The notes under the pieces are model-generated. The model was given only the letters and a program-made list of their open reading frames with translations, made no database searches and had not been told where the DNA came from. Both the position numbers and the translations under genes were made by a program. This document shows positions 1 through 8,593 of a stretch of DNA of 64,000 bases, one piece after another. The DNA is from Sulfitobacter sp. W027. Lineage in GTDB: Bacteria; Pseudomonadota; Alphaproteobacteria; Rhodobacterales; Rhodobacteraceae. Every line of letters starts with the position of its first letter. Position 1 is the first letter of the stretch. The stretch is from the NCBI RefSeq assembly GCF_025143985.1, contig NZ_CP083564.1, positions 2,821,001 to 2,885,000 of the forward strand. Direction: 5' to 3'.

Positions 1-772
1 ACCGGTGCCGACCTGCGCGGATGATCCGGTTGTTGGTCTCCCCAGAAAAATCTACCTTCAGACCCGCCTTCTTGGCAAAAGCGACGGTGATCGCCTCAAC
101 GAGGTCGTTGTCAGCCGCGAACTCGAGCTGCGGTGGGCAGATCTTCGAGAAACGCCGGTTCACCTGCGCATCAAGGCTGGTGATTTCCTTCAACCGTTCC
201 GTGCCCGACAACACCACCACGACCGGGTGATCCCCCTGCATCAGACCCTTCAACATCTTGAACATAGACTGCGTTTCGGCAGCCATGGTTTCCTTAAACA
301 TGTCCTGAGCCTCATCGATCCAGACCAGCGTAACCCCAAGAATGCGCAGGCGCCGCCGGACCAGTTCCCAGATTTCGTAGACCTTGGCGCGATCAGACAC
401 TTGGTCAATCTCGAGCTTCTTAAGCATGTCCACGCCCAGGCTGCGCAAAGTGGCAGGGCTTTCGACCTTGACCTGGAGCCAGCGCGGCTGACCAGTCTCA
501 GGGTTTGTCGACAAGGGATCAAACGCCTTCAGAGTCTTTCGGATTGCTGTGGTCTTGCCGCCGCCCGAACCCTCGATGAAGGCGATGCCATGGGTTTCGC
601 TGTCGTCGGTGAAACGCACTGGCTCGTGGGTGACGTTACCCCCCCCGTCCTCTTCAAACATGCGTTCGAGCATTTCCTTAAGCGCGGCTTCGCGTGGGGT
701 GCGAATGTGAACCTTGCGCAGCTCCTTCATGATGGCGGCGGGTGTTTTGGTCATTGGGGCCTTTCCAGTCAT
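1..772 (-). CDS. tnsC: Tn7-like transposition ATPase TnsC/TniB, 3' part outside window
   Basis: AAA+ regulator that in Tn7-like elements links target selection (TniQ/TnsD) to the TnsAB transposase. Reading leftwards from the ATG at 772, the protein has a Walker A (GSGGGKTT, about residues 68-75), a Walker B followed by acidic residues (LVWIDEAQD), a sensor-1 strand (VVVVLSGTERL) and an arginine-finger region (NRRFSK). The C-terminus lies beyond base 1. The ATG at 772 follows the tnsB stop by one base, but a second ATG at 754 has the better ribosome-binding site (GGAAAGG), so it may be the true start. The order tnsA-tnsB-tnsC is typical of the family. A tniQ gene would be expected just left of the window. 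Partial because of the window edge, not visibly broken. Confidence 0.88.
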   Translation of the reverse strand, partial: MTGKAPMTKTPAAIMKELRKVHIRTPREAALKEMLERMFEEDGGGNVTHEPVRFTDDSETHGIAFIEGSGGGKTTAIRKTLKAFDPLSTNPETGQPRWLQVKVESPATLRSLGVDMLKKLEIDQVSDRAKVYEIWELVRRRLRILGVTLVWIDEAQDMFKETMAAETQSMFKMLKGLMQGDHPVVVVLSGTERLKEITSLDAQVNRRFSKICPPQLEFAADNDLVEAITVAFAKKAGLKVDFSGETNNRIIRAGRHR

Positions 773-773
773 A

Positions 774-3074
774 TCAGTTGAACTCCCACACATCGTCATC
801 GCCATCATTGTCAATCTTCAAGACAGGCTTTTCCGCAGCAGGGGCGGTCTTCTCGGATTTGGGTTTGTCATTGCTTTTTGACTTTGACGCAGCGCCATCC
901 TGGACGGGCTCCGCGGTGGTGGCCTCCGGTTCCTGCGAAGATTTCGGTTCCTGCGCACCTTCGGGCGCCATCGGTTCGATGGACTGGCCACGACCCCGGA
1001 CCGGCCGGGACAGCTGCGCACGATCAGCGACCACTGTAAAGTTCGCTACGGCTTCCTGTTCTACCGCCTTAAGGCGCTTCTCAGACCAGGCGTGGTCCAT
1101 GATCCTGTAGGCCGCGCCGCGGGTGGCATTGATGGCTTCGATGTCGTCCAGTGCGCGACGGATCACCCCTTCTTCCCATTCCTTGCGCTTGCCGTCTTTG
1201 GCGCGCAGCGCCCGGCGAGCGGCAGCCCAAGTCGAGGCATCAACGTCATGGAAGATCAAGGAGACGGCTGCAACCTCTTGCCAGACGCCATCCATTTTCA
1301 CCTCGATGCTGCCGATATTCTCGTCAAGCCAGCGCACGTCAACCTGTTGGTTGGCGTTCTTCAGAAACCAACGAGCGACTTCCTCGGAGTGGTACCGGAC
1401 GTTCATCACGCGGATGCCATCTTGCTGAGTCACGCGCTTCAACGGCAGCCCAAGAGCCAAGCGCTTGCGGCGCATAGTCGGTGCCGATTTCAGCGGGAAG
1501 TTCCCGTCTTCATGATCGGCCTGCCACTGTTCCAAGGGAGTCCGTCCATTCAGCCCGAGGTGCGGCGTGTTGTGGTAGATGTCGACAACGTAGCGGATCA
1601 GGATCTCCGCGATGTCGTCAGCCGAGAGGCAGGCCCGCTCTTCCGACGGATGCCCGGACCGCTCCAGCACATTGCCGAAGGTACGACCGTAGAGGCGCGG
1701 CAACAATGTCGTGGAGAGCGTTCGGAACACCCGCTCGATATGGGCTCGCATGCTTGGCGTGCCGGCAATAGTTTGCAGCTTGGTGATTCCGAGATCGGCA
1801 CAGGTGGTCGAGAACGCGGCGGCTTTGAAGGCTGGGCCATTGTCGACCGCCAAGATCTCCGGGACGTTCGCGCCCGGCCAAGGCGCGATGGCGCCAACTG
1901 CATCGGCAAAGGCCTCCTTGTCGCTCACCACCATGTTCAGACATTTCTTCGCGCTCGAGGTCTTCGGATTCGCGGTCAGGGTCATGCCGACGATCACGCG
2001 AGTTCGAACGTCGATTGCCACCACCAGCCACCAACGCATGGTGTTATCTGTCAGCCCGATTTCCGTCAGCTCCTCTTCACTGAACATGTCAAGAAGCCCG
2101 CTTTCAGCCAAGATCGACAGGAGGTCGATGCACCATTCATCCATCTCCACGCGCTCGAAGGGGCGAAGGGTCTCAAGGCCGGTTTTGACCGCCCGCATCT
2201 TCTTCATGGCTTCCTTCTGCCCAAAGCGTGCGACAGTGACGTGGAACTTATCGAGGCGCTTGATGAACAAGCGGATCGCCTCGCGGCCGGGGACACGAAG
2301 CGGCGCCAGATCATCTTGGGCGCGACGGTCGTTCTCCTTCTCGAAGCCGCGCTTTACGTCGATGACGGTCATCGCGATCGTCTTGCGCTGGAGATTCATG
2401 TAATTCTCGTTCACCAGACGCGCCAGAAGGGCGCGCTCGTCGACGGTGAATGCGCTGAACCGGTTGCCCTGCTTCACGCTCTTGTCGACCAGAGCTTTCT
2501 TGCCCCCGCGTTTGTAGAGGGCGACCCAGGTCCGCAGCGCCCGGGGAGAGACATGATCGGGAATGACAACGCCATGGCGCGCTTTGGGCTTGCGGCCTTC
2601 GCCGGCGCGATAAGCCGTCAGAGCTTCAGCGTAGCCGGGCTCCGGCATTTCCTCGACGAGGTAGTCTTCAGCCTCGAGGACGATGCGTTGCATGTTCACT
2701 TTGATCGCCTCGTCGGTGCCCTTGATCTCGCCATTACCCTTCAGCAGCAGGAACGCCTGGACGATGGCATGGCGCATTTCGAGCCGCTTGCGCATCGCCG
2801 GCGGAATCCCGGCCAAGATAATATCCTCGAAGTCGTTCACGACCGGACGCAGATGCTCGGGCATCAGGCCGTAAGGAATGACTTCGATCTTGCCGAGGCC
2901 GTTTAGGCGCTTCAGCGTCTCCAGCTCGTAAGATTGAACAATAAGCGGATTGTCGATTTGGGAGAATGCTGCCTGGTCGCCGCTCAGATAGATGAACCGA
3001 TACCGGATGCCGGTGATCCGGTATTCATGGTGCATGTCCAGAGAAAAGATGGGGAAGTTCGAAGCGTTTGCCAT
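774..3074 (-). CDS. tnsB: Tn7-like DDE transposase TnsB (Mu/Tn7 family)
   Basis: Transposase of the retroviral-integrase superfamily that joins the 3' ends of the element to target DNA. At 766 residues it is close to Tn7 TnsB (about 700). A helix-turn-helix region lies near residues 165-200. The integrase core shows the catalytic triad: D312 in MDEW, D411 in AVDNGPAF and E447 in HIERVF, followed by a beta-barrel C-terminal part. The charged tail (about 680-766, rich in K, E, P, S) resembles the unstructured TnsB tail that contacts TnsC. The start at 3074 is supported by AAGGA six bases upstream. It is preceded by tnsA (about 100 bp gap holding a GC-rich hairpin) and abuts tnsC. All three catalytic residues are present, so the enzyme looks intact. 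Confidence 0.92.
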   Translation of the reverse strand: MANASNFPIFSLDMHHEYRITGIRYRFIYLSGDQAAFSQIDNPLIVQSYELETLKRLNGLGKIEVIPYGLMPEHLRPVVNDFEDIILAGIPPAMRKRLEMRHAIVQAFLLLKGNGEIKGTDEAIKVNMQRIVLEAEDYLVEEMPEPGYAEALTAYRAGEGRKPKARHGVVIPDHVSPRALRTWVALYKRGGKKALVDKSVKQGNRFSAFTVDERALLARLVNENYMNLQRKTIAMTVIDVKRGFEKENDRRAQDDLAPLRVPGREAIRLFIKRLDKFHVTVARFGQKEAMKKMRAVKTGLETLRPFERVEMDEWCIDLLSILAESGLLDMFSEEELTEIGLTDNTMRWWLVVAIDVRTRVIVGMTLTANPKTSSAKKCLNMVVSDKEAFADAVGAIAPWPGANVPEILAVDNGPAFKAAAFSTTCADLGITKLQTIAGTPSMRAHIERVFRTLSTTLLPRLYGRTFGNVLERSGHPSEERACLSADDIAEILIRYVVDIYHNTPHLGLNGRTPLEQWQADHEDGNFPLKSAPTMRRKRLALGLPLKRVTQQDGIRVMNVRYHSEEVARWFLKNANQQVDVRWLDENIGSIEVKMDGVWQEVAAVSLIFHDVDASTWAAARRALRAKDGKRKEWEEGVIRRALDDIEAINATRGAAYRIMDHAWSEKRLKAVEQEAVANFTVVADRAQLSRPVRGRGQSIEPMAPEGAQEPKSSQEPEATTAEPVQDGAASKSKSNDKPKSEKTAPAAEKPVLKIDNDGDDDVWEFN

Positions 3075-3178
3075 GGGAATGTCCTTATGGTGTCGCGCAG
3101 CCTGTGGCCGGGCGTGGAGGGATCGGTCCCGCGCGCAGAGTGTGCGCGGGTCTTGATGACGTTTGGTGGTCAGAGGGA

Positions 3179-3883
3179 TCAGGCCGAGCGGTAGATCGTC
3201 GGCCGCAGGCTGTAGCTGCGCTTGATCGTGGTCGTCGGGCGGATGAGACCGCGCTCGACCTGCACCGCGAAACCGCGGCGCAGCAGTCGGATCAAGGCCG
3301 AGTAACCACGCGCCTTCATGCCGGTGTCGATGGTGAGATCACGCAGCGAGCGACAGGCCCCATCAGGCAGCGCTTCGATGGCGCGCGTGGCTGCAGCATC
3401 GGCCTCCGGGTCAGCCTCACGCACGGAAGCGAACATCTGGGCATTGCGCAAATCGGTCTGGTCGATATCCGCATCTGTCAGGAGTTGGACATCGTCCGCG
3501 TATTCATATTTACGGACCCACCAGCTGACCTCGGCCATATCCTCGAGGAAGACCCCGGAGTGAAGGCGGATCTCGGGCTTGATGGTGTAGGCAATCCGGT
3601 AGCCATCGAGCAAGGTCGCCACGACGTCAAAGACGTGCTGCTGCAGATCGTCTTCATCTTCGCCGAAAAAGAAACGCTGCTGCTCGGCCAGTTCGGCCAC
3701 CTCTTCATCTGCGTTCAGCAGCATCAGGTGACAGAGTTCGAGCCAGCTTTCAGCTTGGGTGCGAGTGCCCTCGCCTTCACCAAGGACGGTATGGGCGGTG
3801 CAATGACCCTTGGACGCGGCGGGCACATTGCGCTCGGCCAAGGATGAGTTTGGCAGCAAAATGCCACCTGAGATATCAAACAT
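3179..3883 (-). CDS. tnsA: TnsA-like endonuclease of the Tn7-like element
   Basis: Restriction-enzyme-like nuclease that cuts the 5' ends of the element so that transposition is cut-and-paste. The 234 residues carry a plausible catalytic set: E45 in QAESWLEL, D86 in HVFDVVAT and K102 in AYTIKPE, matching the E-D-x-K pattern of TnsA. The C-terminal third (AYSALIRLLRRG-like region) fits the winged-helix domain that contacts TnsC. The start at 3883 has AGAGGGG seven bases upstream. It is the first gene of the leftward tnsABC set. The assignment rests on the motif pattern and gene order rather than on strong sequence recall; the family is divergent. Confidence 0.78.
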   Translation of the reverse strand: MFDISGGILLPNSSLAERNVPAASKGHCTAHTVLGEGEGTRTQAESWLELCHLMLLNADEEVAELAEQQRFFFGEDEDDLQQHVFDVVATLLDGYRIAYTIKPEIRLHSGVFLEDMAEVSWWVRKYEYADDVQLLTDADIDQTDLRNAQMFASVREADPEADAAATRAIEALPDGACRSLRDLTIDTGMKARGYSALIRLLRRGFAVQVERGLIRPTTTIKRSYSLRPTIYRSA

Positions 3884-4163
3884 GGGGAAACCCCTCTACG
3901 CGATCGTCCGGATCGGCATCCAGACAGGAAACGGCGAGATCAGCCGGAGACCGGCGGGATCAGGCGCGTATAGCGTCGAGGAGTGGGGTGAGGATATGAA
4001 GCATTGGTACCTTCTCGGTAATCATCAGTGGGACAGGCCTAAAGAGCCGATCACAGCAGCCGGGTCAGGCTATCTGTATGAGTACGTAAAAGGTGTGGAT
4101 TGCTTCAAACTTCATGAGAAACAACTTTTGGTATCGCACCGCATTTCTCAAGGGTGGCAATGA
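3882..4163 (+). CDS. hypothetical protein divergent from tnsA
   Basis: A 93-codon reading frame (MGKPLYAIVRIGIQ...QGWQ) whose ATG overlaps the tnsA start on the other strand. The composition is protein-like (several Trp, Tyr and charged residues), and most of it lies outside tnsA, so it is not simply an antisense shadow. I see no convincing ribosome-binding site and recognise no family. Its last codons (GGTGGCAATGA) coincide with a short sequence that recurs near the right island boundary, so the frame may instead be part of the transposon end. It could also be the remnant of a longer gene. Low confidence. Confidence 0.3.
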   Translation: MGKPLYAIVRIGIQTGNGEISRRPAGSGAYSVEEWGEDMKHWYLLGNHQWDRPKEPITAAGSGYLYEYVKGVDCFKLHEKQLLVSHRISQGWQ

Positions 4164-4168
4164 ATGAC
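4153..4168 (+). repeat. 16-bp sequence repeated at 16465-16480
   Basis: GGTGGCAATGAATGAC here matches GGTGGCAAAGCATGAC at 16465-16480 at 14 of 16 positions, in the same orientation. One copy lies upstream of tnsA and the other beside the right island boundary. This may be a TnsB-binding site, but a chance match is not excluded. Confidence 0.3.
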
Positions 4169-4334
4169 ACGTTGTGTTGAAAGGCTCACGGGTCGGTGCG
4201 CTCGTTGGAAGCCACAATAAGAATAATTATTAATAATATTCTTAAATCAATCAGTTAACTAGCGGCTCGGCAACCTTTGCCAGTAGTGACGCTGTGGTAA
4301 AAGAAGCACGAATCCCGTTGTCTGGCAGGGGATC
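4164..4334. other. AT-rich intergenic stretch upstream of the defence block
   Basis: No gene seen. It holds a strongly AT-rich run near 4215-4255 (AATAATTATTAATAATATT) that stands out against the GC-rich surroundings. This is the place where a tnsA-proximal transposon end would be expected in a canonical Tn7 layout, but I could not find a convincing TGT...ACA terminus. Confidence 0.4.
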
Positions 4335-4360
4335 GATATGGAAGAAATTAGTTCCATATC
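4335..4360. promoter_or_regulatory. perfect 9-bp inverted repeat, possible operator
   Basis: GATATGGAA, 8-bp spacer, TTCCATATC. It lies 14 bp upstream of a likely -35 box for the rightward defence operon. A dimeric regulator such as a restriction-modification controller could bind here, but no controller gene is visible nearby. Confidence 0.45.
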
Positions 4361-4373
4361 AAAAAAGTAGGCG

Positions 4374-4403
4374 CTGACTATTATTTTTGTATTGACTTAT
4401 GAT
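4374..4403 (+). promoter_or_regulatory. candidate sigma-70 promoter of the defence operon
   Basis: CTGACT (4374-4379) and TATGAT (4398-4403) are separated by 18 bp, about 40 bp before the first start codon of the block (4445). The region is AT-rich, unlike its surroundings. Confidence 0.4.
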
Positions 4404-4444
4404 AGCAGCGTGAGCATTTTGACCACATCAACACGGAGCACCCT

Positions 4445-4720
4445 ATGAACGTATCCAACCATTTCGACTGCAGGATGAACCAACGCGGCATCAGGAAAGG
4501 TCTAACCGATCTCGCCCTTGACCTCGGCGAGGTGGAAGGTGACCGTTACGTTCTCACTACAAAGATCATCGACCAAGAACTCGAGCAGATGCGCCGTAAG
4601 AAAAGACTCCTAGACGACGCCCGCAAGAAGGGTGGCGTGGTGGTCGTGACCGATGATGATGTGCTGATAACCACCTACCACACCAAAAGCTTTAACTATA
4701 AGCTGGCAAAAAATAAGTAA
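4445..4720 (+). CDS. small DUF4258-like protein
   Basis: 91 residues. The N-terminal pattern F-x2-RM-x-QRGI (residues 7-16), a following helix with a conserved Gly (LDLGEVEGD) and a C-terminal strand-rich part (VVVVTDDDVLITTYH) resemble the DUF4258 fold, a small domain distantly related to RelE/BrnT-type toxins. GGAG lies eight bases before the ATG. It is the first gene of the rightward block and ends 20 bp before the MTase-TRD fusion gene, so the two are probably cotranscribed. No antitoxin-like partner is adjacent, so calling it a toxin would be inference. The family assignment is from pattern memory. Confidence 0.55.
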   Translation: MNVSNHFDCRMNQRGIRKGLTDLALDLGEVEGDRYVLTTKIIDQELEQMRRKKRLLDDARKKGGVVVVTDDDVLITTYHTKSFNYKLAKNK

Positions 4721-4740
4721 CCCCTGCCTACAAGGTTCAA

Positions 4741-6462
4741 ATGAAAACGCAAGAAATCCTCACCCAGCTCCGCTTCGCGCGCAACCTCCCGGAAGGTCTT
4801 TTCGTCTTTCTTGAGATCACGGCGAATCTAGTGGAAGCCAAGCGCCCTCTGGAAGAGCTCAACAGTGCGAGCGCAGTACGCAGCGAAGTCGCCCAGATCC
4901 TCGAAGGCGTCGGGCGCGCTCTGCTCGGCACACCGCGGCAAGAAAGATACCGCACGCTTTCGGAACTGATGGACGCCGCCGCTGATCACCACGGGGATGG
5001 CTGGGTTCGCCCCGAGGCCAGCAAAAAGATAGTCGAAATGATCGGTGATGCGGCCTCAGTTCGCTTCTCCTACCCATGGTCCATGCGGCCCTGCCTTGAT
5101 TACACCATGGCATCAGATTTGAGTAACCGCCCGCCAGAGATCAATTTCGTAACGCCCAACGCAGAGCAAGCGCGGATCCTAGGGAATATTCTGTCGATCC
5201 TCGATCTCGGCGGGGCCGTGACGATCGAAACTGGCTGGGGCTGGGATCGGCGTGAAGTGAGCAGTGCTGCTGTCGAAGTCATGTTCCCTCCCTTCGGCAT
5301 GACTGTGAAAGATGATGACACCATTCCTGAACGCACCCTAGCGACCCTTGGCCTCGAACGAGGAAAGATCGGCCGGATGCTGTCTGAAACGCTGGCGATT
5401 GCAGACGCAACCGCGATGACACTCGGCCGCGTGATCCTCTTGACGACTACCGGCGCCATGTTCCGTATGGTCGGCAGCGAAACCGTGGCGCGCGACAACC
5501 TTATGCGCAGTGATCGGCTTCAAGCTATCATGGGGATGCCTTCGGGCATGATGTTCACGGCGACGGCAATTCCGACGCTGCTCGTCACCCTGTCAACGAC
5601 TGTCGCCAAGCGCGATACTGTGCGTTTTGTCGATCTTGGGCATGACCTCGTGTCGTCAAAGGGGCGCCGAGGCAGGTTCGAGATTCTACCTGAGGCCGCG
5701 TGGCTCGACCTAGCCTCCGGGGCCAAAGTGGAGGACCGCGCGCTGGCGCGTGATGTTTCCATCGAGGAAATTCGCGAGAACAACCTCGTCCTCACTCCAA
5801 ACCGTTACCTGAGTACCGGGGCGCGGGAACGCATCGATACTTTGTTGGAGAAACACGATGTTGCTCCGCTCGAGGATCTCGTCGAGTTCATCCGCCCGCT
5901 CAGTATTTCCAACGATGAGGATGGCGAACTTACGCTCTTGGAGGCCATGCCGGCGGATATTGGGCCAGACGGGTTCATCGGGAAGCCGAAACGCGCAGTT
6001 CGGGTGAGCCCTGCCAAATACAACAAGGCCCGCAATCAGCGCCTGATCCCTGGTGATGTTCTCATCGCAGTGAAGGGCACTATTGGTTCGGTCGCACTCG
6101 TGCCCGAGGGTATTCCTGCGGAAAACGCCGAGACGATCTGGACTGCGGGGCAGTCGATGATGATCTTACGCGCGGCCCGGCGCGGCGGGATCGCGGCACT
6201 GGCACTCTACGAGTACCTCTCTGACCCGACAGTGCAGGAGCACATACAGTCACTTGCCGGCGGTGCCGTAATACAGTCGATCGGCATGAAAGACCTCAAG
6301 GCTCTGCCGATCCCCCTGCCCGACCCCGACACCTTGACGGAGCTACGCCGCGGCTTCCAGCGCCGCCAGGATATCCTCGCCCAGATCGAAGACCTGCAAA
6401 AGCAACTGGAGGATGATCGAGATGCTTGCTGGCCACATCGAGAGCTGAGGCCAACCGAGTGA
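4741..6462 (+). CDS. degenerate HsdM-like domain fused to HsdS-like target-recognition domain
   Basis: 573 residues combining two type I restriction-modification modules. Residues about 135-355 follow the later part of an HsdM methyltransferase: the segment RDNLMRSDRLQAIMGMPSGM (251-270) and the downstream EEIRENNLVLTPNRY (342-356) are characteristic of HsdM. However, the SAM-binding DPACGTG motif is absent and the catalytic NPPY is replaced by FPPF (residues 182-185). Residues about 375-535 look like a single HsdS target-recognition domain (GDVLIAVKGTIGSVALV), followed by a short coiled coil (about 540-565). It therefore probably binds DNA but does not methylate. It sits directly upstream of an intact hsdM. 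It could be an accessory specificity or regulatory subunit. Start chosen at the ATG 20 bp after the preceding gene. Confidence 0.7.
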   Translation: MKTQEILTQLRFARNLPEGLFVFLEITANLVEAKRPLEELNSASAVRSEVAQILEGVGRALLGTPRQERYRTLSELMDAAADHHGDGWVRPEASKKIVEMIGDAASVRFSYPWSMRPCLDYTMASDLSNRPPEINFVTPNAEQARILGNILSILDLGGAVTIETGWGWDRREVSSAAVEVMFPPFGMTVKDDDTIPERTLATLGLERGKIGRMLSETLAIADATAMTLGRVILLTTTGAMFRMVGSETVARDNLMRSDRLQAIMGMPSGMMFTATAIPTLLVTLSTTVAKRDTVRFVDLGHDLVSSKGRRGRFEILPEAAWLDLASGAKVEDRALARDVSIEEIRENNLVLTPNRYLSTGARERIDTLLEKHDVAPLEDLVEFIRPLSISNDEDGELTLLEAMPADIGPDGFIGKPKRAVRVSPAKYNKARNQRLIPGDVLIAVKGTIGSVALVPEGIPAENAETIWTAGQSMMILRAARRGGIAALALYEYLSDPTVQEHIQSLAGGAVIQSIGMKDLKALPIPLPDPDTLTELRRGFQRRQDILAQIEDLQKQLEDDRDACWPHRELRPTE

Positions 6463-6574
6463 ATAAAAGTGCGGGCATCCACAGGAATTCCGAAGCCCAC
6501 CTATATCAATCCGCGATTCAGCCGACTACCTTTGCGGGAAATCGAGAATTGCCCATCCGAATTGGAGACCGGCC

Positions 6575-8593
6575 TTGAGCCCGGAAACGATCAACAACAA
6601 CGCTTCTTTTATCTGGTCCATCGCAGAATTGCTGCGCGGCGACTTCAAGCAATCCGACTATTCTAAGATTGTCCTGCCGTTCACGATCCTCCGCCGTCTC
6701 GACTGCATTCTCGAAGCCACCAAATCCGATGTGGTCGAGCTTGCGGCCGGCCTCGACGCTGACACAGATGACGAAGTGCGCGCCATGGTCCTTGGCAACG
6801 CAGCCAATGCAGGTGGGCAGGTCTACAATGCCAGCCCCTTCACCTTTGCTACGCTTCGGCAGCAGGATACAGGTCAGCTGCGCAAGAACCTGATCGACTA
6901 CCTGATGGGGTTCAGCCCGAACGTCCGTGACATTTTCATCGAGAAGTTTGAGTTCACCGAAGTCCTCAAGAAGCTCGACGAAGCGGAATCGCTCTGGATG
7001 GTCTTTGATCGTTTTTGCCAGATTGATTTCCACCCTGATGCCATTACCAACCTCGAAATGGGCTATCTTTTCGAAGAGCTGATCCGTCGCTTCTCGGAAA
7101 TCTCGAATGAAACCGCGGGTGAGCATTTCACCCCGCGCGAGGTGGTCCGCCTTCTGGTCGATCTCCTGCTCGCCAATGACGAAGAGGCTCTGTCCGGGAA
7201 GGGCATCATCCGCCGCGTCTACGATCCGGCCTGCGGCACCGGTGGCATGCTGTCGGTGGCGGAAGAATCCATGAAGGCGATGAACCCCGCGCTCAATGTC
7301 GACCTGTTTGGCCAGGAACTGAACGGAGAATCCTTCGCGATCTGCAAGTCTGACATGCTCGTGAAAGGTCACGACGCCTCGCGCATCGCTTTTGGCAACA
7401 CTCTGACGCAAGACGCTCACCGCGGCGAGACCTTCCACTACATGCTTTCCAATCCGCCATACGGCGTGGACTGGAAAAAATACGCAGCTCCAATCAAAGA
7501 AGAGGCCGAGGATCTCGGCTACGACGGGCGTTTCGGTGCGGGCCTCCCGCGAATTTCCGATGGGCAGCTCCTGTTCGTCCAACATATGATTTCCAAAATG
7601 CGCGACGACGAAAAGGGATCGCGCATGGGGATCGTCATGAATGGCTCGCCTCTCTTTACCGGCGGTGCAGGCTCAGGCGAGAGCGAGATCCGCCGCTGGC
7701 TGATGGAGAACGACCTGGTTGAGGCAATCATCGCCCTGCCGACTGACATTTTCTACAATACCGGTATCCAGACCTACATCTGGCTGCTGTCGAACCGCAA
7801 ACCCGAGGCACGTCGTGGCAAGGTGCAGCTAATCGACGCCTCGGGAGAGCGTTTCTGGCAGTCTATGCGCAAATCGCTCGGCTCCAAGCGCCGTGCAATC
7901 AGTGATGATGCGCGGGCGGAAACGGTGCGCATCTATGGCGAATTCTTGAACGGCGAAGCGGGCTTTGGCGATGTGTCGAAGACCTTTGAAACCACCGATT
8001 TCGGCTACCGTGAGATCCGGGTGGAGCGCCCGTTGCGTTTGCGCTTTGAACTGACGGAAGAAAAGCTGCAGCTCATTTCCGAACATCGGCGCTTTGCTGA
8101 GTTGAAAGAGGCTGGCCCCATGCTTCTTGACGGGCTGAAACGCGCTCTGGCAGGACACGTTTGGATGGATCGGGCTGAATTCCTTCCGGTTATCAACAAA
8201 GCGCTCAGGCCTTTTGGCAAGAGCATCTCGGCCCCATTGAAGAAAGGGATCATCGATATTCTCGGTGATACCCATGAAGATGCTGAGATTTGTTTCGATA
8301 AGAATGGCAATCCTGAGCCTGATCCGAAGCTGCGTGATCACGAGCTGGTGCCTCTTCTGGAGGATTGGCAGGTCTATTTCGCCCGCGAGGTTGAGCCTTT
8401 TGTGCCGGACGCCTGGGTTGATACCTCGCGTCGAGATGCGTCCGATGGTGAAGTCGGTCGTGTGGGCTACGAGATCAACTTCAACCGGTATTTCTACCAA
8501 TACGCCCCGCCGCGGCCGTTGACGGAAATCGACGGCGAGTTGAAGGCGCTGGAGGCTGAGATCGCCGGGCTGCTGAAAGAGGTGGTGGCATGA
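6575..8593 (+). CDS. hsdM: type I restriction-modification methyltransferase subunit HsdM
   Basis: N6-adenine DNA methyltransferase that, with HsdS, forms the modification core of a type I system. 672 residues. The N-terminal helical HsdM domain (about 8-140) is followed by the SAM-binding motif DPACGTG (217-223) and the catalytic NPPY (293-296). The C-terminus is longer than in classic HsdM (about 520), as in the family often paired with roughly 1,000-residue HsdR proteins. I chose the TTG at 6575 because GGAG lies seven bases upstream and the protein then begins at the conserved N-terminal helix. It overlaps hsdS by four bases (ATGA), indicating translational coupling. About 110 bp separate it from the fusion gene. 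Both catalytic motifs are intact. Confidence 0.93.
   Translation: MSPETINNNASFIWSIAELLRGDFKQSDYSKIVLPFTILRRLDCILEATKSDVVELAAGLDADTDDEVRAMVLGNAANAGGQVYNASPFTFATLRQQDTGQLRKNLIDYLMGFSPNVRDIFIEKFEFTEVLKKLDEAESLWMVFDRFCQIDFHPDAITNLEMGYLFEELIRRFSEISNETAGEHFTPREVVRLLVDLLLANDEEALSGKGIIRRVYDPACGTGGMLSVAEESMKAMNPALNVDLFGQELNGESFAICKSDMLVKGHDASRIAFGNTLTQDAHRGETFHYMLSNPPYGVDWKKYAAPIKEEAEDLGYDGRFGAGLPRISDGQLLFVQHMISKMRDDEKGSRMGIVMNGSPLFTGGAGSGESEIRRWLMENDLVEAIIALPTDIFYNTGIQTYIWLLSNRKPEARRGKVQLIDASGERFWQSMRKSLGSKRRAISDDARAETVRIYGEFLNGEAGFGDVSKTFETTDFGYREIRVERPLRLRFELTEEKLQLISEHRRFAELKEAGPMLLDGLKRALAGHVWMDRAEFLPVINKALRPFGKSISAPLKKGIIDILGDTHEDAEICFDKNGNPEPDPKLRDHELVPLLEDWQVYFAREVEPFVPDAWVDTSRRDASDGEVGRVGYEINFNRYFYQYAPPRPLTEIDGELKALEAEIAGLLKEVVA

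Noticed and set aside
1092..2906. 604-codon open frame on the plus strand
   Set aside because: Exactly antisense to tnsB, which has clear catalytic motifs; open only because of GC-rich codon bias.
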